From the NCBI RefSeq assembly GCF_014199295.1, contig NZ_JACIJH010000006.1, positions 152,129 through 216,128 on the forward strand: a DNA stretch of 64,000 bases. Direction: 5' to 3'. This document shows, one piece after another, positions 1-9,761 of the stretch. The stretch comes from Sphingopyxis panaciterrulae (GTDB taxonomy: Bacteria > Pseudomonadota > Alphaproteobacteria > Sphingomonadales > Sphingomonadaceae). Both the position numbers and the translations under genes were made by a program. Position 1 is the stretch's first letter. Each line of letters starts with the position of its first letter. The notes below the pieces were generated by a model. It was not told the DNA's origin. It saw only the letters and a list, made by a program, of their open reading frames with translations, and searched no databases.

Positions 1-650
1 GCGCCGGGCCGATGCCGGGCGCAGCGGCGCTGTCGGCGGGCGCAGCGTTGCGCGCGGGGGCGGGCTATGTCGTGGCGAGCGGTGCACGGGATGTGCCCTT
101 TGCGGCGATCATTGCCGAGGAGGGTGAAAGCTATTCGAGGCGGCTTGCCGATCCGCGCTTGGGCGCCGCGGTCGTCGGCCCGGGCTATCCGGCAAGCGCG
201 GCGCTCGACCGCGATGTCGCGGCGGCGCTCGAAAGCGGCAAGCCGCTGGTGCTCGATGCGGCGGCGATTGCGGCGGCCTTGCCGGGACTCGGGGAGACGT
301 CGGCGATTTTGACACCGCATGAGGGCGAGTTCGCGCGCGCCTTTCCCGGCCTGACCGGGAGCAAGGTCGACCGCACCCGCGCGGCCGCGAAGCGGGCCGG
401 TGCGGTGGTGATCCACAAGGGCGCCGATACGGTCATCGCGGCGCCCGACGGCCGCATCATGGCGGCGTGGCCGGGTAGCCCTTGGCTCGCCACCGCAGGG
501 ACCGGCGACGTGCTGGCGGGCGCGTGCGGGGCGATGCTGGCGCGCGGCGACGATGCTTTCGACGCCGCCGTGGCGGCAGTGGGCTGGCATATATTGCGTG
601 CGCGGGCTATCGGCCCCGGCCTTGTAGCGGATGATCTGGTAAAAGCATGA
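1..650 (+). CDS. nnr: NAD(P)H-hydrate repair enzyme, C-terminal part (partial)
   Basis: This is the 3' end of a gene that starts before the window; the reading frame is open from base 3. The visible part is the ADP-dependent (S)-NAD(P)H-hydrate dehydratase domain, which repairs damaged NADHX and NADPHX in the cytosol. Family features seen are the glycine and alanine-rich PGAAALSAGAALRAGAGYV near the left edge, LTPHEGEFAR in the middle and the nucleotide-binding TAGTGDVLAGACGAML near the end. The N-terminal epimerase (YjeF_N) domain would lie outside the window, so the bifunctional architecture is inferred. The stop overlaps the next start as ATGA. Confidence 0.88.
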   Translation, partial: AGPMPGAAALSAGAALRAGAGYVVASGARDVPFAAIIAEEGESYSRRLADPRLGAAVVGPGYPASAALDRDVAAALESGKPLVLDAAAIAAALPGLGETSAILTPHEGEFARAFPGLTGSKVDRTRAAAKRAGAVVIHKGADTVIAAPDGRIMAAWPGSPWLATAGTGDVLAGACGAMLARGDDAFDAAVAAVGWHILRARAIGPGLVADDLVKA

Positions 651-1846
651 CCGATGGAGATTTGATCGAACGCATCGCTGCGCGCGGCGACGGCGTAACG
701 GCGGACGGGCGCCATGTCGCGGGCGGCGTGCCCGGTGACCGGGTCGCGGCCGACGGGGCGCTGATTCCGGGCCCGAACCGCGCCGAGCCCATCTGCCGCC
801 ATTTCGGCAAATGCGGCGGCTGCCAATTGCAGCATGTGGCAGAGGTCGCACTCGCCGATTTCGTGCGCGACCGCGTGGCGGGTGCGCTGGCGGGGCAGGA
901 GGTCGCTTGCGGCGAGGTGCGGCCCGCGCTGCTGTCGCCGCCGCAAAGCCGACGCCGCGCGGCGCTGAGCGCGCTTAGGGCTGGCAAGCAGATCACCGTC
1001 GGCTTCAACGCCGCGCAGAGCAACCAGATCGTCGACATGCGCGAATGCCCGCTGCTGGCGCCCGACCTGTTCGCACTGATCGGCCCCATCCGCGACCTGC
1101 TGGGCACCATCGCGCCGCAGCGCCGCCCGGTGAAGGTCAAGCTGCAGATGCTCGATCAGGGCGCCGAGGTGGTGCTGGAGGGCGTGCGCGCCGAGGGGCT
1201 CGACGCGGTGATGGCGCTGCAGGATTTCGCGGGCGCTCACAGCCTCGCGCGGCTGGCGATCGACCAGGGCGACGGGCTGGAGACGATCTGGCAGCCCGAG
1301 CCGCCGACGGTGCGCTTCGGCGACATTGCGGTCGAGGTGCCTCCCTTCGCCTTTCTGCAGGCGACCGCGGCAGGGCAGGCGGCGCTGGTCGATGCGGCGC
1401 GCGAGGCGATCGGCGATGCCCCGGCGGTCGCCGACCTGTTCGCCGGCGTCGGGACCTTTGCGCTGTCGGTGCAGGCGGGACGCAAAGTCTATGCGGCCGA
1501 AGGCGCGCGCGATGCGATTGCGGCGCTGACCGGTGCAGCCAACCGCGCGCGGACGCTGGTCGCGACCGAGCATCGCGACCTGTTCCGCCGCCCGCTCGTT
1601 CCCGCCGAACTCGGTCGTTTCGGCGCGGTGATCCTCGATCCGCCGCGGGCAGGCGCCGAGGAACAGGTCAAGCAGCTCACGGCCTCGGCGGTGCCGGCGA
1701 TCGCCTATGTAAGCTGCAACCCCGCGAGCTTCGCGCGCGATGCGAAGCTGCTGGTCGCGGGCGGCTATCGCCTCGACTGGGTGCGGCCGGTCGGGCAGTT
1801 CCGCTGGTCGACCCATGTCGAGCTGGCGGGGCGGTTTTCGAGGTAA
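647..1846 (+). CDS. Class I SAM-dependent RNA (uracil-5-)-methyltransferase, RlmD/RumA-like
   Basis: 399 residues, translationally coupled to nnr by an ATGA overlap. It probably makes 5-methyluridine in rRNA or tRNA using S-adenosylmethionine. Three cysteines in CRHFGKCGGC (C50, C56, C59) and a fourth in MRECPLL (about C134) form the iron-sulfur site of the RumA group. The Rossmann SAM site is VADLFAGVGTFAL and the family motif is ILDPPRAG. The catalytic cysteine lies in SCNPASFARD (about residue 357). A short TRAM-like segment precedes the cluster. Whether the target is 23S rRNA or tRNA cannot be read from the sequence, so no symbol is assigned. Confidence 0.85.
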   Translation: MTDGDLIERIAARGDGVTADGRHVAGGVPGDRVAADGALIPGPNRAEPICRHFGKCGGCQLQHVAEVALADFVRDRVAGALAGQEVACGEVRPALLSPPQSRRRAALSALRAGKQITVGFNAAQSNQIVDMRECPLLAPDLFALIGPIRDLLGTIAPQRRPVKVKLQMLDQGAEVVLEGVRAEGLDAVMALQDFAGAHSLARLAIDQGDGLETIWQPEPPTVRFGDIAVEVPPFAFLQATAAGQAALVDAAREAIGDAPAVADLFAGVGTFALSVQAGRKVYAAEGARDAIAALTGAANRARTLVATEHRDLFRRPLVPAELGRFGAVILDPPRAGAEEQVKQLTASAVPAIAYVSCNPASFARDAKLLVAGGYRLDWVRPVGQFRWSTHVELAGRFSR

Positions 1847-1849
1847 TCA

Positions 1850-1979
1850 ACGCCCTTCCCCTTCAGGGGAGGGGTTGGGGTGGGGGCCATCGACTTTACA
1901 CAAGGCATCAAGCCCCACCCGCTGCGACTAAGCCAGCAAGCTGGCAAGCCTCGCTGCCCTCCCCTGAAGGGGAGGGCGA
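1850..1979. repeat. Intergenic inverted repeat pair, CCCCTTCAGGGGAGGG family
   Basis: The arms CCCTTCCCCTTCAGGGGAGG (from about 1852) and CCCTCCCCTGAAGGGGAGGG (ending about 1977) are inverted relative to each other and flank an unrelated spacer. The pair fills the gap between two convergent genes, so it may end transcription from both sides. A close relative sits at 35028-35172. Confidence 0.75.
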
Positions 1980-1985
1980 ATTTGG

Positions 1986-2426
1986 TCAGTGCAGCACGAA
2001 TCCCATGAACGCGTGCAGGCACAGCGCGATCAGCGCGAGGCTGGCGAGCGAGAAAATGCCGAAGCGCCACATCACCCGGTTCATCGTCGCCTGGATCAGG
2101 CTATGGAGGATGCGCAGACCCACATAGGCCCAGGCGATCTGCGCGTTGAGTCCGCCGCCTATGCCGCCGACCGCGAGCGCGATGGCGACTGCGTAGAAGA
2201 CCGTCGGCTGCTCCATCAGATGATTATAGTTGTGCGCCTTCCATTGCACCTCGGCGGGCAGCACGTCGTCGAGATTCTTGCCGGTGCCGCCGACCATCTT
2301 CGCCGCGTCGATCTTCGCGCGGCTCATCGCGGGGATGCGCGTTGCATACATCCACACCCACATGATCATCGACCAGAGCGCGAGCGTCGCGACCGGACCC
2401 AATATCGCATTCGTATCGGTCATCAT
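1986..2426 (-). CDS. MAPEG family integral membrane protein (paralogue 1)
   Basis: 146 residues with about four hydrophobic segments, the usual size and topology of bacterial MAPEG proteins (membrane-associated eicosanoid and glutathione metabolism family). The recognisable core is VQWKAHNYNHLMEQPTVFYA followed by WAYVGLRILHSL. Some eukaryotic members conjugate glutathione to lipophilic substrates; the bacterial role is unknown. Two ATG codons stand in tandem at 2426 and 2423 behind a GAGGAGGGG ribosome binding site, so either may start it. It lies 7 nt downstream of a second MAPEG gene, clearly in one operon. Confidence 0.85.
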   Translation of the reverse strand: MMTDTNAILGPVATLALWSMIMWVWMYATRIPAMSRAKIDAAKMVGGTGKNLDDVLPAEVQWKAHNYNHLMEQPTVFYAVAIALAVGGIGGGLNAQIAWAYVGLRILHSLIQATMNRVMWRFGIFSLASLALIALCLHAFMGFVLH

Positions 2427-2433
2427 CCCCTCC

Positions 2434-2865
2434 TCAACCCAGCGTCGCGATCACGGCGAGCACCGACAATGCGAGCAGGCACAGCGTGTAGAGCGAGAAG
2501 ATGGCGAAGCGCACCGGGACGCGGTTCACCGTCGCCTGCCACAGGCTGTGGACGATACGCAGCACGACATAGGCCCAGGCGATCCAGCGCGTGTAGCCGA
2601 CATCGCCGCCCGACAGGTGCAGGAAGACGATCACCGCATAGAAGAGGGTCGGCTGTTCGAGCAGGTGGGTGTAATTGTGCGACTTCCAGTTGACGTTGGG
2701 CGGCAGCACGGTTTCGAGGTCGGCGCCGCGTCCGCCCGGCGGAGCGGCCTTCACGTCGATGCCGGCTTTCGCCATCGCCGGGAAGCGCGTCGCGGCGACC
2801 CAGACGAGCATGATGAGCGTCCACAAGGCGAGTACCGCGCCCGGTGCGAGAATGCTTTCGGACAT
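2434..2865 (-). CDS. MAPEG family integral membrane protein (paralogue 2)
   Basis: 143 residues, paralogous to the next gene downstream: VNWKSHNYTHLLEQPTLFYA and WAYVVLRIVHSLWQATVNR align with the neighbour's core. Four predicted membrane segments begin with GAVLALWTLIMLVWVAATRF. The ATG at 2865 was chosen because GAAAGGGGGAAAT precedes it; a longer open frame runs upstream to about 2943 but has no convincing signal. The pair probably arose by tandem duplication and may form homo- or heterotrimers, as MAPEG proteins do. Substrate unknown. Confidence 0.83.
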   Translation of the reverse strand: MSESILAPGAVLALWTLIMLVWVAATRFPAMAKAGIDVKAAPPGGRGADLETVLPPNVNWKSHNYTHLLEQPTLFYAVIVFLHLSGGDVGYTRWIAWAYVVLRIVHSLWQATVNRVPVRFAIFSLYTLCLLALSVLAVIATLG

Positions 2866-2953
2866 ATTTCCCCCTTTCGGCTGCGGCGCGTTGACGATCC
2901 GGCCGCGTGAGGGGGATGCTAGGGCCGAACGATCACAATGCAAGAAGGCGATT

Positions 2954-4330
2954 TCAGCCCTTCAGCGCCGCGATGAAATCCTCCGCCCAGCCGATGACGT
3001 CGCGATCGCGGACGACGGCGTTGAGCGTGTCCCAGCGCGCCTTGCGCTCATCGAGCGGCATGTGGAGCGCGGTCCACAATGCGCGGGTGACCTCTTCGTG
3101 ATTGAGCGGGTTCACGAGCAGCGCGTCGGTCAGTTGCTCGGCGGCGCCGGCAAAGCGCGAGAGGATGAGAACGCCGGGATCGTCGGGGGCCTGCGCGGCG
3201 ACATATTCCTTGGCGACTAGGTTCATGCCGTCCCGGATCGGCGTCACCAGCCCAATCTTCGCGGCGCGATAAAAGCCGAACAGCTCGGCGCGGTCGAAGC
3301 CGCGATTGACGTAGCGGATGGGCACGAGGTCGACATCCGAATGGGCGCCGTTGAACTGCCCCGTCTTCTGTTCCAGCGTTGCGCGAATTTCCTGATAGGA
3401 GCGGACATCCTCGCGCGATGGGGGTGCGATCTGGACGTAGAGCAGCCGGTTGACCATGTCGTCCTGCGTCGCGAACAGCCGCTCCATCGCGTCGATCCGC
3501 TCGGGCAGGCCCTTGCTGTAGTCGAGCCGGTCGACGCCGATCACGACCGTGCGGTTGCGCGCGCTGCCGGCGAGGCGGTCGTGCGCACGTTGCGCGGTCG
3601 CGGTTCCGCCCAGCGCCATGAATTCGCCATGGTCGATGCCGATCGGAAAGGCGTGCGCGGTGGCGGTGCGGCCGCCGATCCGAACGGTGCCGCTGTCCTC
3701 GTCGACCTCGGCGTCCAGTTCCTTGCGGCAATAATGGAGGAAGCTTTCGAGCCATTCGACCGACTGGAAGCCGATGACGTCATAATGGAGCATCGCCTCG
3801 ACCAGCCGCTCGTGAAAGGGGAGCGAGACGAGCAGGCGGGTCGGCGGCCAGGGGATGTGGAGGAAGAGGCCGATCCGGTTGCGAAGGCCGTGCGCGCGCA
3901 GTCGCTCGCCCAGCGGCAGGAAATGATAATCCTGTACCCAAACCAGATCGTCCGCCTCGACCAACGGGATCAGGCTGTTCGCGAACTGCTCGTTGACGCG
4001 TTCATAGCCGCGGCCGAACTCATTCTCATACTCGGCAAGGTCGATGCGATAATGGAAGAGCGGCCAGAGCGTGCGGTTGGCATAGCCGTTGTAATATTCC
4101 TCGACGTCCTGCGGCTCGAGGTCGATCGTCGCGGTGGTGAAGCCATCGGCGCGCGCCATGGTCAACTGGCCGGTGAAATGCTCGACCTCCTCGCCCGACC
4201 AGCCGAACCAGATGCCGCCATGCTGGCGCAGCGCGCCGTTCATCGCGACCGCGAGCCCGCCCTGCGCGCCGGTCGCGCCGCGGCCCTTGTCGACCGATAC
4301 GCGGTTCGAGACGACGATCAGCCGGCTCAT
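2954..4330 (-). CDS. otsA: Alpha,alpha-trehalose-phosphate synthase (UDP-forming), GT20
   Basis: 458 residues, the usual length for OtsA. It makes trehalose 6-phosphate from UDP-glucose and glucose 6-phosphate in the cytosol. Family signatures seen are LIVVSNRVSVDKG at the N terminus, GLAVAMNGALRQHGGIWFGW, the HIPWPP loop, GVDRLDYSKGLPER and the donor-site VTPIRDGMNLVAKEYVAAQ. The start at 4330 overlaps the stop of the GH15 gene as ATGA, which indicates coupling. It is the last gene of the otsB-GH15-otsA operon. Trehalose here likely serves osmotic and desiccation protection. Confidence 0.94.
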   Translation of the reverse strand: MSRLIVVSNRVSVDKGRGATGAQGGLAVAMNGALRQHGGIWFGWSGEEVEHFTGQLTMARADGFTTATIDLEPQDVEEYYNGYANRTLWPLFHYRIDLAEYENEFGRGYERVNEQFANSLIPLVEADDLVWVQDYHFLPLGERLRAHGLRNRIGLFLHIPWPPTRLLVSLPFHERLVEAMLHYDVIGFQSVEWLESFLHYCRKELDAEVDEDSGTVRIGGRTATAHAFPIGIDHGEFMALGGTATAQRAHDRLAGSARNRTVVIGVDRLDYSKGLPERIDAMERLFATQDDMVNRLLYVQIAPPSREDVRSYQEIRATLEQKTGQFNGAHSDVDLVPIRYVNRGFDRAELFGFYRAAKIGLVTPIRDGMNLVAKEYVAAQAPDDPGVLILSRFAGAAEQLTDALLVNPLNHEEVTRALWTALHMPLDERKARWDTLNAVVRDRDVIGWAEDFIAALKG

Positions 4331-6132
4331 CGCACCGTATCCCAGCCGCGCGACAGCATGCCGGCGCAGTGAATGATGCCGACCAGCGAATAGGTCTGCG
4401 GGAAATTGCCCCACAGCTCGCCATTGTCGAAATCCATGTCCTCGGACAGCAGGCCGGAGGGGGTACGGTGCGCGAGCATCGTTTCGAACAGCTCGCGCGC
4501 CTCATCCGTCCGTCCGCACAGGTGCAGAGCCTCGATCAGCCAGAAGGTGCAGATGTTGAAGGCGGTTTCGGGCTGGCCGAAATCGTCCTCGCTGTCATAT
4601 CGCAGCATGTTGCGGCCGCGGCGCAGTGCCTTTTCGACCGCGGCGAAGGTGGCCTGAAAACGCGGGTCGTCGGCGCGGATGAAGCGCAGTTCGACCATCT
4701 GGAGCAGGCTGGCGTCCATATGCGCGTGGCCGAAAGCGGCGCCGTAATGACCCTCGGCCTCGCTCCACGCCTCGCGCTCGATCGTCGCGCGGATCGTTGC
4801 GGCGCGCTCGTTCCAGAAGGCTTCGCGCTCGGGCCGGCCGATGCGCGCGGCGACATTGGCGAGCCGGTCGCACGCCGCCCAGCTCATCACTGCCGAATAG
4901 GTGTGGACGAGCTGGCGGGTCCGGAATTCCCATAGGCCCGCGTCGGGCTGGTCGTGCGTCTTCCACGCGACCTCGCCGACGCTCTCCAGGCTTTCGAAGT
5001 CGCGTGCGTCGGCAACGCGGAACAGGCGCTGGTCGAAAAAGCCCTGCACGGTCGGCAGCACGATCTGGCCATAGGCGTCGTGCTGAACCTGCGTCCAGGC
5101 GGCGTTGCCGACGCGCACCGGGCCCATGCCGCGATAGCCGGAGAGGTCCGACGCGACCTGCTCGTCAAGCTCGGTCACCCCCATCACCGAATAGAGCGGC
5201 TGGATATGTCCGCCCGCGGCGCGGTCGACGATATTGCGCAGATAGGCGAGATATTTTTCGAGCACGTCGAGCGCGCCGAGGCGGTTGAGCGCCTGCACCG
5301 TATAATAAGCGTCGCGAATCCAGCAGAAGCGATAGTCCCAGTTGCGCCCGCTGTTCGGCGCTTCGGGGATCGAAGTGGTGAGCGCGGCGACGATCGCGCC
5401 GGTTTCTTCATGCTGGCAGAGCTTGAGGGTGATCGCGGCGCGGATCACGGCGTCCTGCCAGTCCATCGGGGTCGCGAGCCCGCGCACCCAGCTTCGCCAG
5501 TAGAGGTCGGTCGCCTCCTCCATCCCGCGCAGCGCCTGCGAAACGTTGCCGGTGAAGGGTTCGTCGGGGCCGAGGAAGAAATGCAGGTCCTGCTCGACAC
5601 GAAACGAGCGGCTTTCCATGACATAGCCGACCGGCGCGTCGGTGGTCAGGCGTAGCGGCTGCGGGCCGATCAGATAGCGGATATGGTTGGTGCCGCGCGT
5701 CGTCGCCGCGATCTCCGCGCCATAGTCGCGCATCGGCACCAATTCCATCGCGACCCGCGGACTGCCCGCGACGGGGCGGACGATGCGGACGAAGGCAACC
5801 GGGCGGAACATGCGCCCCGACCGCTCGAAGCGCGGACAGAAGTCGATGACATCGACCGCGCTGCCGTCCTCGGCCTCCAGCCGGGTGACGAGGATCGGGG
5901 TATTGCGGCGATAGCGGGGCGTCGCCTTGACCTGTCCCGCGAGGCGAAAGCGCCAGATGCCCTGATGCTGCCGCTCGCCGCCCAGCAGCGCGCAGAACAC
6001 GGGGTCGCCGTCGACGCGCGGGACGCAGCCCCAGATCAGTCCCGCCTCGCCGTCGATCAGCGCGCTGACCTGGCAATTGCCGATTGGCCAGAGCGCGAGC
6101 GAGCTTGGCATCGGATTTAGAGCATCAGCCAT
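4327..6132 (-). CDS. Glycoside hydrolase family 15 protein
   Basis: 601 residues, similar in length to bacterial GH15 glucoamylase or trehalase-like enzymes. An N-terminal beta-sandwich region (about residues 10-220) is followed by the catalytic (alpha/alpha)6 barrel. GH15 marks seen are SGRNWDYRFCWIRDAYYTVQ and, near the C terminus, TPSGLLSEDMD with WGNFPQTYSLVG, which carry the likely catalytic glutamates. No signal peptide is seen, so it should be cytosolic. Lying between otsB and otsA with overlaps on both sides, it is probably a trehalase or maltodextrin hydrolase, but substrate cannot be read from sequence. A start at 6111 is an alternative. Confidence 0.88.
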   Translation of the reverse strand: MADALNPMPSSLALWPIGNCQVSALIDGEAGLIWGCVPRVDGDPVFCALLGGERQHQGIWRFRLAGQVKATPRYRRNTPILVTRLEAEDGSAVDVIDFCPRFERSGRMFRPVAFVRIVRPVAGSPRVAMELVPMRDYGAEIAATTRGTNHIRYLIGPQPLRLTTDAPVGYVMESRSFRVEQDLHFFLGPDEPFTGNVSQALRGMEEATDLYWRSWVRGLATPMDWQDAVIRAAITLKLCQHEETGAIVAALTTSIPEAPNSGRNWDYRFCWIRDAYYTVQALNRLGALDVLEKYLAYLRNIVDRAAGGHIQPLYSVMGVTELDEQVASDLSGYRGMGPVRVGNAAWTQVQHDAYGQIVLPTVQGFFDQRLFRVADARDFESLESVGEVAWKTHDQPDAGLWEFRTRQLVHTYSAVMSWAACDRLANVAARIGRPEREAFWNERAATIRATIEREAWSEAEGHYGAAFGHAHMDASLLQMVELRFIRADDPRFQATFAAVEKALRRGRNMLRYDSEDDFGQPETAFNICTFWLIEALHLCGRTDEARELFETMLAHRTPSGLLSEDMDFDNGELWGNFPQTYSLVGIIHCAGMLSRGWDTVR

Positions 6133-6848
6133 CGATGCACCGCTTCGGGATCGGCAAGGCGATAATCGGCGGCGGTCGGGTGCGGGGCGCCGACGAGGAT
6201 GCCGTGCCCGCCCGCCGTAGCGACGGCGACGAAACCGTCCTCGTCGGTTCGATCGTCGCCGATGAAAATCGGCTGCGCGTCGGCAAAGGGCGGCGCGGCC
6301 ATCAGCCGGGCCACCGCGGCGCCCTTGTTCGCGCTCTTCGGGCCCAGTTCGACCACCATCTTGCCGCGCCGGGCGGCAAGGCCTTCGCGGGCTGCCATGT
6401 CATCCATGACGGTAAAGACGGCTGGGGCGGCTTCGGGTTCCGGTCGATAATGCACCGCGATGCCGTGCGGCTTGGTTTCGACGAGCAGGCGGGGCCAGGC
6501 GGCGGTCAGAGCGGCGAGTGCGGCGCGGCTGGCGTCGGACAGGATTGCGGCGCCCGTGGCGGGCTCGCCAATCTCGGCGCCATGCGAGCCGACCATCAGC
6601 AGATCGATCGGGCCGAGCCAGGATTGGATGTCCGCGATGGCACGGCCGCTGACGATCGCGATGCGGCCATCAAGCGCCCGGCGGAGGGCGACGAGCTGCG
6701 CCGGCAGGCCATCGGGCACATGGATGCCGTCGGGGGTATCGGCGATCTCGACCAGCGTGCCGTCGAAGTCGAGGAACAGCGCGAGCGGATTCCGTGCCGC
6801 CAGCTCGGCGAGCGGCGGGGGCGGCGGAAGGTCGATGCTTTTGTGCAT
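6117..6848 (-). CDS. otsB: Trehalose-phosphatase (HAD superfamily)
   Basis: 243 residues; dephosphorylates trehalose 6-phosphate to trehalose. HAD motif I is LFLDFDGTLVEIADTP (nucleophile Asp in DFDGT), motif II is IVSGR, and the final motif is IFIGDDRTDEDGF. The ATG at 6848 is preferred; the only upstream alternative is a TTG at 6872 inside the leader hairpin. The 3' end overlaps the GH15 gene by 16 nt. As first gene of the operon it puts the phosphatase upstream of the synthase, the reverse of the E. coli otsBA naming order in transcription but the same gene order. Confidence 0.92.
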   Translation of the reverse strand: MHKSIDLPPPPPLAELAARNPLALFLDFDGTLVEIADTPDGIHVPDGLPAQLVALRRALDGRIAIVSGRAIADIQSWLGPIDLLMVGSHGAEIGEPATGAAILSDASRAALAALTAAWPRLLVETKPHGIAVHYRPEPEAAPAVFTVMDDMAAREGLAARRGKMVVELGPKSANKGAAVARLMAAPPFADAQPIFIGDDRTDEDGFVAVATAGGHGILVGAPHPTAADYRLADPEAVHRWLML

Positions 6849-6861
6849 TGCGGCAAAGGCT

Positions 6862-6893
6862 AGGGGCGGCAACCCGATGGGTCAACCGCCCCC
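6862..6893 (-). terminator. Strong GC hairpin between gdhA and otsB
   Basis: On the minus strand GGGGCGG and CCGCCCC enclose an inner pair of CCC and GGG around an ATC loop. It lies directly downstream of gdhA and just before the otsB start. There is no real T-tract, so it may be a weak terminator or a leader hairpin of the trehalose operon. Confidence 0.4.
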
Positions 6894-6912
6894 ATTTTGC
6901 CGGTGCGGAGCG

Positions 6913-8280
<1,368 letters not shown>

Positions 8281-8354
8281 TCAATCGAACGCGCCTGTGG
8301 ACCATGCGGCGCGATGCCGCAAGGCGCCCGGCACAGGAAATCGAATGCGACAGG

Positions 8355-8390
8355 AAAAAAGGCCGGCCCACGGGGTGCGGACCGGCCTTC
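8355..8390 (-). terminator. Rho-independent terminator of the ODC-like gene
   Basis: On the minus strand the stem AAGGCCGGtCC pairs with GGgCCGGCCTT (10 of 11 pairs) around a nine-base loop and runs into six T residues. It lies 24 nt past the stop of the decarboxylase gene. This is the clearest intrinsic terminator of the left half. Confidence 0.85.
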
Positions 8391-8413
8391 GAAGAATCTG
8401 CGGTCCGAAAGGC

Positions 8414-9607
8414 TCAGAAGAGCTTGATCACCGTCGCCGTGCGGCGCTCGGGTTCGACCTCGCCGGTGTAGAGGCTCGCCATCGGCTCGTCGCTGACGAC
8501 ATGGGTCTCGTCGGCGCCGAAGCCGTTGAATTTCGTCCGCATCGCACAGCCATAAGCGCCGAGCATGCCGATCTCAATGAAATCGCCGGCCTTGACGTCG
8601 GCGGGCAGGAAGAAGGGGCCGGCCATATGATCGAGGTCGTCGCAGGTCGGGCCATAGAAGCTGAAAGCCGTCATCTCGGCTTCGCTCTCGGGCTCACGCA
8701 ACAGCGTGACCGGGAAGCGCCAGCCGACATGCGCGGCGTCGAACAGCGCCCCGTAAGCGCCGTCGTTGATATAGAGTTCCTCGCCGCGGCGCTTTTCGAC
8801 GCGGACGATCAGCGAGCTGTATTCGGCGGACAGCGCGCGACCGGGCTCGCACCACAGTTCGGCCGAATAGCTGATCGGCAGGCTTTCGAAGCTGCGGTGG
8901 ATCGTGTCGAAATAGGCGTCGAGCGGCGGGGGCTCCATGCCGGGATAGGACGACGGAAAGCCGCCGCCGACATCGATGATGTCGACCGTCACCGACGCCG
9001 CGACGATCGCGGCGCGGACGCGCTCCATCGCCTGGGCATAGGCGTGCGGGGTCATCGCCTGGCTGCCGACGTGGAAGCAGATGCCGAGCGCATCGGCCGC
9101 CTGGCGAGTCGCCATCAGCAGTTCGGCGACCTCGTCGGGCTCGGCACCGAACTTGGCGGCGAGGCTGAGCTTCGAATGGTCGGACGAGACGCGCAGGCGC
9201 ACGAGCAGGTTCAGATCCTGCGCGCCCTCGGTCGCGCGGACGATCTTCTGAAGCTCGTCCATCGTGTCGAGCGAGAAGGTGCGGACCCCATGCTTCCAAT
9301 AGGCTTCGGAAATCGCTTCCTCGGCCTTCACCGGATGCATGAAGCAGAGCGTCGTCCCCGGCAGGGTGCGCGCCACCAGCCGCACCTCGGCGATCGAGGC
9401 GACGTCATAATGGGTGACACCCGAATCCCACAGCACGCGCAGCAGGTCGGGCGACGGATTCGCCTTGACCGCATACATGGTCGTGCCGGGAAATCGCTCG
9501 ATGAAGAAACGCGCTGCGCGCCGCGCGGCGTGCGGGCGGACAAGCGTAACAGGTTCGATCGGCGAAAGTGCCTGAATCAGCCCGTGGGCGCTATGATGCT
9601 GGTGCAA
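8414..9607 (-). CDS. Ornithine/lysine decarboxylase-like type III PLP enzyme
   Basis: 397 residues with an alanine racemase-fold barrel and C-terminal beta domain. The PLP lysine lies in TTMYAVKANPSPDLL, the phosphate-binding glycines in IIDVGGGFPSSYPG, and the second-subunit active-site region in FYGPTCDDLD. It probably forms putrescine from ornithine (possibly also cadaverine from lysine) and so feeds the neighbouring carboxyspermidine enzymes. I chose the TTG at 9607: a GGGGG stretch precedes it, the length fits the family, and the promoter at 9691-9719 lies inside any longer frame. Residues upstream of that start show no family similarity that I can see. Confidence 0.85.
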   Translation of the reverse strand: MHQHHSAHGLIQALSPIEPVTLVRPHAARRAARFFIERFPGTTMYAVKANPSPDLLRVLWDSGVTHYDVASIAEVRLVARTLPGTTLCFMHPVKAEEAISEAYWKHGVRTFSLDTMDELQKIVRATEGAQDLNLLVRLRVSSDHSKLSLAAKFGAEPDEVAELLMATRQAADALGICFHVGSQAMTPHAYAQAMERVRAAIVAASVTVDIIDVGGGFPSSYPGMEPPPLDAYFDTIHRSFESLPISYSAELWCEPGRALSAEYSSLIVRVEKRRGEELYINDGAYGALFDAAHVGWRFPVTLLREPESEAEMTAFSFYGPTCDDLDHMAGPFFLPADVKAGDFIEIGMLGAYGCAMRTKFNGFGADETHVVSDEPMASLYTGEVEPERRTATVIKLF

Positions 9608-9690
9608 CTCAAGGGACCCCCAAAAATATAAGTTAAACGACAAGGGCTGCCTTGCGGTTATTGGAAGTCCCCATGGGGCAGCGAGGGGCG

Positions 9691-9719
9691 CATATATGGT
9701 CGGGGAGACCCCCTGTAAA
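9691..9719 (-). promoter_or_regulatory. Sigma-70 type promoter of the ODC-like gene
   Basis: Minus strand: -35 TTTACA (9714-9719) and -10 TATATG (9691-9696) with an ideal 17-nt spacer. Predicted transcription start is about 9684, giving a leader of roughly 75 nt before the TTG start at 9607. It also shows that the decarboxylase can be transcribed separately from nspC upstream. Confidence 0.65.
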
Positions 9720-9761
9720 GACCCTTTGCGGCACAAAAATCGCCGGCCGGGACTCGTCGCA

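Noticed and set aside
9608..9736. Longer N terminus of the decarboxylase starting at a TTG near 9736
   Set aside because: It would need a transcript starting upstream of the promoter at 9691-9719 and adds residues without family similarity.
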